Of a stretch of 64,000 nt of DNA, positions 61,529 through 64,000 are shown piece by piece. Origin of the DNA: Herbidospora yilanensis. Lineage in GTDB: Bacteria; Actinomycetota; Actinomycetes; Streptosporangiales; Streptosporangiaceae. A program made the position numbers and the translations under genes. Under the pieces are notes generated by a model. The model worked only from the letters and a program-made list of their open reading frames with translations, was not told the origin of the DNA and ran no database searches. Location of the stretch: positions 150,483 to 214,482 of the forward strand of contig NZ_BBXE01000018.1 of the NCBI RefSeq assembly GCF_001570565.1. Direction: 5' to 3'. How positions within the stretch are numbered: position 1 is the first letter of the stretch; every line of letters starts with the position of its first letter.

Positions 61529-64000
61529 CTAGTCGCGGGGCTTCTCCCGCATCTCGAACGTCTCGATGACGTCGTCGATCTTGATGTCGTTGTAACCGAC
61601 GCCGATACCGCACTCGAAGCCCTCGCGGACCTCGGTCGCGTCGTCCTTGAACCGGCGCAGCGACGAGACGGTGAGGTTGTCGGCGATGACGACACCCTCG
61701 CGGATGATCCTGGCCTTGCTGTTGCGGGTGATGACACCCGAACGGACCAGGGTGCCCGCGACGTTGCCGATCTTCGGCACCTTGAAGACCTCGCGGACCT
61801 CGGCGGTACCGGTCTGGATCTCCTCGAACTCCGGCTTGAGCATGCCCTTGAGGGCCGCCTCGATCTCCTCGATCGCCTGGTAGATGACCGAGTAGTAGCG
61901 GATGTCGACGCCCTCGCGCTCGGCCAGGTCGCGCGCCCGGACTTCCGGCCGCACGTTGAAGCCGATGATCACCGCGTTGTCGTCGGCGATCGCCAGGTTG
62001 ACGTCGTACTCCGTGATCGCACCGACGGCGCGGTGCAGCACGCGGAGGTTGACCTCCTCGCCCACATCGATCTTGAGCAGCGCGTCTTCCAGTGCTTCCA
62101 CCGAACCGGACACGTCACCCTTGATGATGAGCTTGAGCTCGTCGATCTTGCCCTTCTCGTAGTCGCTGAACAGCTCTTCGAGCGTACGGCGGCGACCGGC
62201 CTTGGCCATCTCCGCGATGCGCTGACGAGCCGCCCGCTCCTGGGCGATCTGGCGGGCCATCCGGTCGTCGCTGACGACCAGGAAGTTGTCACCCGCACGG
62301 GGCACGGCCGTCAGGCCGAGCACCCGGACCGGACGCGACGGGTCGGCCTCTTCGACCGGCTGCATGTTGTCGTCGAGCATCGCCCGGACGCGGCCGAAGG
62401 CCTCGCCGCAGACGATCGACTCGCCGACCCGGAGGGTGCCGCGCTGGACCAGCACGGTCGCCACCGGGCCGCGGCCCTTGTCGAGGTGGGCTTCGATCGC
62501 CAGGCCCTGGGCGTCCATGTCGGGGTTGGCGCGGAGGTCGAGCTCCGCGTCGGCCGTCAGGATGATCGCCTCAAGCAGGTTGTCGATGCCCAGGCCCTGC
62601 TTCGCCGAGATGTCGACGAACAGGGTCGAGCCACCGAACTCCTCGGCCACCAGGCCGTATTCGGTCAGCTGGGCCCGGACCTTGGTGGGGTCGGCGCCCT
62701 CCTTGTCGATCTTGTTGACCGCGACCACGATCGGCACCTCGGCCGCCTGGGCGTGGTTGAGCGCCTCGATGGTCTGCGGCTTCACACCGTCGTCGGCCGC
62801 GACCACCAGGACGGCGATGTCGGTGGCCTGCGCACCACGGGCACGCATGGCGGTGAACGCCTCGTGACCCGGGGTGTCGATGAAGGTGATCTTCCGGTCT
62901 TCGCCTTCGTGCTGAGCGTGGACCTGGTAGGCGCCGATGTGCTGGGTGATGCCACCGGCCTCCCGCGCCACCACGTTGGTGTTCCGGATGGCGTCGAGGA
63001 GCTTGGTCTTACCGTGGTCGACGTGACCCATGACGGTCACGACCGGCGGACGCGGCGCGAGGTCGGCCTCGTCGCCCTCGTCTTCACCGAACTCGATCTT
63101 GAAGGACTCGAGCAGCTCGCGGTCCTCCTCCTCGGGCGAGACGACCTGCACGACGTAGTCGAGCTCGGCGCCGAGGAGCTGCAACGTCTCCTCGTTCACC
63201 GACTGGGTCGCGGTCACCATCTCACCGAGGTGGAGCATGATCTGGACCAGCGCCGCCGGGTTCGCGCCGATGCGGTCGGCGAAGTCGGACAACGAGGCGC
63301 CGCGCGGGAGACGGATCGTCTGACCGCCGCCACGGGGAGCCTGCACGCCGCCGATCGCCGGCGCCGACATGTTGTCGAACTCCTGGCGCCTCTGGCGCTT
63401 GGACTTGCGGCCACGCGTCGGACGGCCACCCGGACGCCCGAAGGCGCCCGCCGTGCCGCCGCCACGGCCACGGCCACCCGGACCGGGACGACCGCCGCCG
63501 AAGCCGCCGCCGCCACCACCGGGACCGCCGCCACCCGGACGACCGCCGCCACCGCCACCGGCGGCACCGGCGCGCGGCGCGAAACCGCCACCGCCACCCG
63601 GACGACCGCCGCCACCGCCACCGGGACGGCCACCGCCGCCACCGGGACGACCGCCGCCGCCACCCGGACCGCGACCGCCGCCACCGGGCCCGCCACCGGG
63701 ACCGGCAGGACGGCCCTGCGGCATCATCGACGGGTTCGGCCGGGGACCACCCGGGCGAGGACCACCGGCACCGGCCGGCGGACGCGGGCCACCCGCACCG
63801 GGCGGACCCGGGCGAGGACCGGCGCCGGCGGGACGGGGACCACCCGCACCCGCGGGACCGGGACGCGGACCACCGGGACCCGGACGCGGACCGCCCTCAC
63901 GGCGCGGCTCGCGGGGCCCGCGGTCGCCGCGGTCCTCACGAGGACCGCGGTCGGGCCGGTCACCGCGGTGACCGGCGTGGTCGCCCCGAGGACCGGCGTG
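61529..64000 (-). CDS. infB: Translation initiation factor IF-2 (N-terminus outside window)
   Basis: The frame is open from the stop at 61529 to the right edge, giving at least 823 residues. The visible N-terminal part is Gly/Pro/Arg-rich and low in complexity, as in actinobacterial IF-2. Then come the IF2_N domain ([20 protein letters not shown]) and the GTPase (G1 [18 protein letters not shown]3 [12 protein letters not shown]4 VAVNKID), followed by domains II-IV. It places initiator tRNA on the 30S subunit. The Met codons at 63727 and 63724 are internal, not the start. Confidence 0.96.
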   Translation of the reverse strand, partial: HAGPRGDHAGHRGDRPDRGPREDRGDRGPREPRREGGPRPGPGGPRPGPAGAGGPRPAGAGPRPGPPGAGGPRPPAGAGGPRPGGPRPNPSMMPQGRPAGPGGGPGGGGRGPGGGGGRPGGGGGRPGGGGGGRPGGGGGFAPRAGAAGGGGGGRPGGGGPGGGGGGFGGGRPGPGGRGRGGGTAGAFGRPGGRPTRGRKSKRQRRQEFDNMSAPAIGGVQAPRGGGQTIRLPRGASLSDFADRIGANPAALVQIMLHLGEMVTATQSVNEETLQLLGAELDYVVQVVSPEEEDRELLESFKIEFGEDEGDEADLAPRPPVVTVMGHVDHGKTKLLDAIRNTNVVAREAGGITQHIGAYQVHAQHEGEDRKITFIDTPGHEAFTAMRARGAQATDIAVLVVAADDGVKPQTIEALNHAQAAEVPIVVAVNKIDKEGADPTKVRAQLTEYGLVAEEFGGSTLFVDISAKQGLGIDNLLEAIILTADAELDLRANPDMDAQGLAIEAHLDKGRGPVATVLVQRGTLRVGESIVCGEAFGRVRAMLDDNMQPVEEADPSRPVRVLGLTAVPRAGDNFLVVSDDRMARQIAQERAARQRIAEMAKAGRRRTLEELFSDYEKGKIDELKLIIKGDVSGSVEALEDALLKIDVGEEVNLRVLHRAVGAITEYDVNLAIADDNAVIIGFNVRPEVRARDLAEREGVDIRYYSVIYQAIEEIEAALKGMLKPEFEEIQTGTAEVREVFKVPKIGNVAGTLVRSGVITRNSKARIIREGVVIADNLTVSSLRRFKDDATEVREGFECGIGVGYNDIKIDDVIETFEMREKPRD

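Noticed and set aside
61529..63727. infB starting at the ATG at 63727
   Set aside because: The frame stays open to the window edge with typical IF-2 N-terminal sequence, so this Met is internal.
63369..63971. Proline-rich 200-codon frame on the plus strand
   Set aside because: It is the antisense of the Gly/Pro/Arg-rich N-terminus of IF-2.

Overview
The window is a 64 kb piece of a high-GC actinobacterial chromosome. GTG and TTG starts, GTGA and ATGA stop/start overlaps, near-leaderless promoters and the conserved order infB-DUF503-rbfA-nrnA-truB-ribF-rpsO-pnp-M16-dapB all point to Actinomycetia. The ftsK-RodZ-like-rimO-pgsA-cinA-clgR run, the dapA-rnj pair and the many regulator/exporter pairs fit a Streptosporangiaceae-like filamentous genus. 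That family-level placement is an inference from gene content, not a search result. No rRNA, tRNA, insertion sequence or CRISPR array was found.

Layout. 1-3.7 kb: a truncated ROK regulator, a membrane-anchored EEP-fold protein, an Rrf2 regulator and a Nei-type DNA glycosylase. 3.7-10.2 kb (minus strand): the ftsK to clgR housekeeping run. 10.3-28.2 kb: a large uronate/pectin catabolic island. 28.2-36.8 kb: two regulator/exporter cassettes (DGPF protein + ECF42-type sigma + DHA2 exporter; BTAD/NB-ARC regulator + DHA2 exporter) with a DUF402 gene between them. 37-39.6 kb: rnj and dapA. 39.8-45 kb: a regulator-rich, partly gene-poor stretch (ArsR-SRPBCC fusion, anti-sigma-type ATPase, two GntR proteins, RadC) with dispersed palindromes. 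45.2-47.9 kb: two secreted GH43-AbfB arabinan hydrolases. 47.9-52.4 kb: EamA exporter, MocR regulator, CGNR regulator, GNAT and menA. 52.6-64 kb (minus strand): dapB back to infB, with infB running off the right edge.

How the genes work together. In the pectin island a secreted pectate lyase cuts pectate and an ABC importer (two permeases and a lipoprotein, no ATPase) takes up oligomers. A sodium symporter probably takes up monomers or uronates. Unsaturated uronates go through KduI, KduD and KdgK. Saturated uronates go through a predicted uronate dehydrogenase, an enolase-superfamily lactone cycloisomerase, KdgD and a 2-oxoglutarate semialdehyde dehydrogenase to 2-oxoglutarate. Two regulatory circuits can be read from the DNA. 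A LacI protein has two near-identical TGCAANCGGTTGCA palindromes in its divergent promoter region. An IclR protein most likely uses a 17-bp operator (GTTCC-N7-GGAAC type) that I find five times, before the symporter (twice), between the tautomerase and kdgK, before kduI-kduD-iclR, and more weakly before the dehydrogenase.

The strongest new observations are this shared operator set; a Gfo/Idh/MocA-DUF6807 fusion enzyme of unknown substrate inside the uronate operon; two near-identical ECF42-type promoters, one of them inside the 3' end of the sigma gene and aimed at a DHA2 exporter; two triplets of GTCAGC repeats with 11-bp period before the second exporter; and a GntR protein made of two tandem winged helices with no effector domain.
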